NCBI GenBank assembly: GCA_012841735.1
Contig: DUUE01000071.1
Location: 1 to 13,061 of the forward strand
Direction: 5' to 3'
Origin: Bacillota bacterium
GTDB lineage: Bacteria > Bacillota > Dethiobacteria > Dethiobacterales > Dethiobacteraceae
DNA length: 13,061 nucleotides
Shown here: in pieces, positions 12,680 through 13,061 of the stretch
Layout: each line of letters begins with the position of its first letter
Numbering within the stretch: position 1 is the stretch's first letter
Made by a program: the position numbers and the translations under genes
Notes under the pieces: model-generated
The model's database searches: none
Told to the model about the DNA's origin: nothing
Seen by the model: only the letters and a program-made list of their open reading frames with translations

Positions 12680-13061
12680 TTGCTGCACAGAAAAACTTTT
12701 TGCCTTCTCCTTGCCTGCCTGTTTGCAGTATTGCTGTTTTCCCAGTCAGCGGCGGCACACACAGCCCGCCAAGCCTACAGTACAGTTGGCGCAAACAACC
12801 GGCACTCGCTCTCCCTGCTGCAAACGGGACGCTATGCATCTGATGCCCCGGCTGGCTGTTACCGGGTGCGTACCGGTGATGCTCTCCAGCTGTTGCTCAA
12901 CCGCCTGGAAGCGGCGGCCAACAGCCCCCTTGTTGTAAAGAAAGCGGCCGGTAATATTTCCTGGCGTTTGCTGCTTTACCCGTTCTGTGGACGCAAACCT
13001 GTCCCTATGCCGCAGCCGGAGCCCAAGCCGGAGGAGCCGGCACCGCAGCCGGAGCCCAAGC
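12680..13061 (+). CDS. secreted protein with proline-rich repeat linker, 5' part only
   Basis: The frame starts at TTG 12680 and is open to the window edge (127 codons). An in-frame TGA at 12671-12673 rules out a longer start. AAGGAGATGAT (12664-12674) matches 10 of 11 positions of the full anti-Shine-Dalgarno complement, so the non-ATG start is credible. The product begins with a signal peptide: basic MLHRK, a hydrophobic stretch of about 16 residues, and AAA before a probable cleavage near residue 26. A mature region of about 80 residues follows, with two cysteines (in AGCYRVRTGDALQLLLNRLE and PFCGRK), which I do not recognise. A Pro-Glu/Pro-Lys linker starts at about residue 110. Secreted clostridial proteins with such linkers often carry a C-terminal wall or CAP (YkwD-type) domain, but that part is outside the window. 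Confidence 0.75.
   Translation, partial: MLHRKTFCLLLACLFAVLLFSQSAAAHTARQAYSTVGANNRHSLSLLQTGRYASDAPAGCYRVRTGDALQLLLNRLEAAANSPLVVKKAAGNISWRLLLYPFCGRKPVPMPQPEPKPEEPAPQPEPK
13010..13061 (+). repeat. proline-rich coding repeat (33-nt period)
   Basis: A 19-nt block (CCGCAGCCGGAGCCCAAGC) occurs at 13010-13028 and again at 13043-13061, a period of 33 nt, encoding PQPEPKPEEPA-type units. The window ends inside the second copy, so the true copy number is unknown. Confidence 0.8.

Noticed and set aside
1..13061. CRISPR array, tRNA/rRNA genes, insertion sequences or phage genes
   Set aside because: No spaced short repeats, clover-leaf sequences, transposase frames or attachment-like duplications were seen; the DNA repeats present are coding repeats.

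Overview
The window is a chromosomal housekeeping and sporulation locus from an endospore-forming Firmicute (Clostridia/Negativicutes-like, moderately GC-rich by eye). Gene order closely matches the Bacillus subtilis rsmI-abrB-metS-tatD-yabE-ksgA-yabG-veg block. Three things point to a clostridial-type spore former: the AbrB has a four-cysteine tail, veg is followed by SPOCS/LysM proteins (SipL type) instead of sspF, and an N-terminal veg/yabG module is present. The rnmV gene that often lies between yabE and rsmA is absent. I cannot name a genus from the sequence alone.

Layout. 1-159 is the 3' end of rsmI, convergent with abrB (minus, 169-414). The abrB control region carries a sigma-A-like promoter and an exact Spo0A box placed at the transcription start. 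A separate extended -10 promoter reads rightwards into metG (613-2583), which is followed almost without a gap by tatD and a Lit/DUF1461 membrane protein. A strong hairpin and a near-consensus promoter then lead to a YabE-like protein (DUF348-DUF348-G5-3D), which ends in a clear terminator. rsmA and a YkuK/DUF458 gene follow, with their own terminator at 6755-6783.

Sporulation part. A glycosyltransferase-like gene (minus, 6788-7594) and yabG (plus, 7723-8577) diverge from a 128-bp gap that carries an excellent sigma-K-type promoter for yabG. veg (8735-9007, TTG start) has tandem TTGACA promoters and two consecutive terminators. Two adjacent SPOCS-SPOCS-SPOCS-LysM proteins follow (9278-10891 and 10982-12493); the first has a mother-cell (sigma-E/sigma-K) type promoter. 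At the right edge a secreted protein with a proline-rich repeat linker begins (12680 onward, truncated by the window).

How it fits together. AbrB/Spo0A control entry to sporulation. YabG is a mother-cell protease that processes spore surface proteins. SPOCS/LysM proteins of the SipL type tether the SpoIVA coat basement layer. MetRS, TatD, RsmA, YkuK and Veg are growth-phase functions, and Lit and the YabE-like protein act at the cell envelope. The most unusual observations are the tandem SipL-like paralogues, the orphan glycosyltransferase divergent from yabG, and a possible 20-residue two-cysteine micropeptide with a very strong ribosome binding site on the minus strand near 12503-12565.
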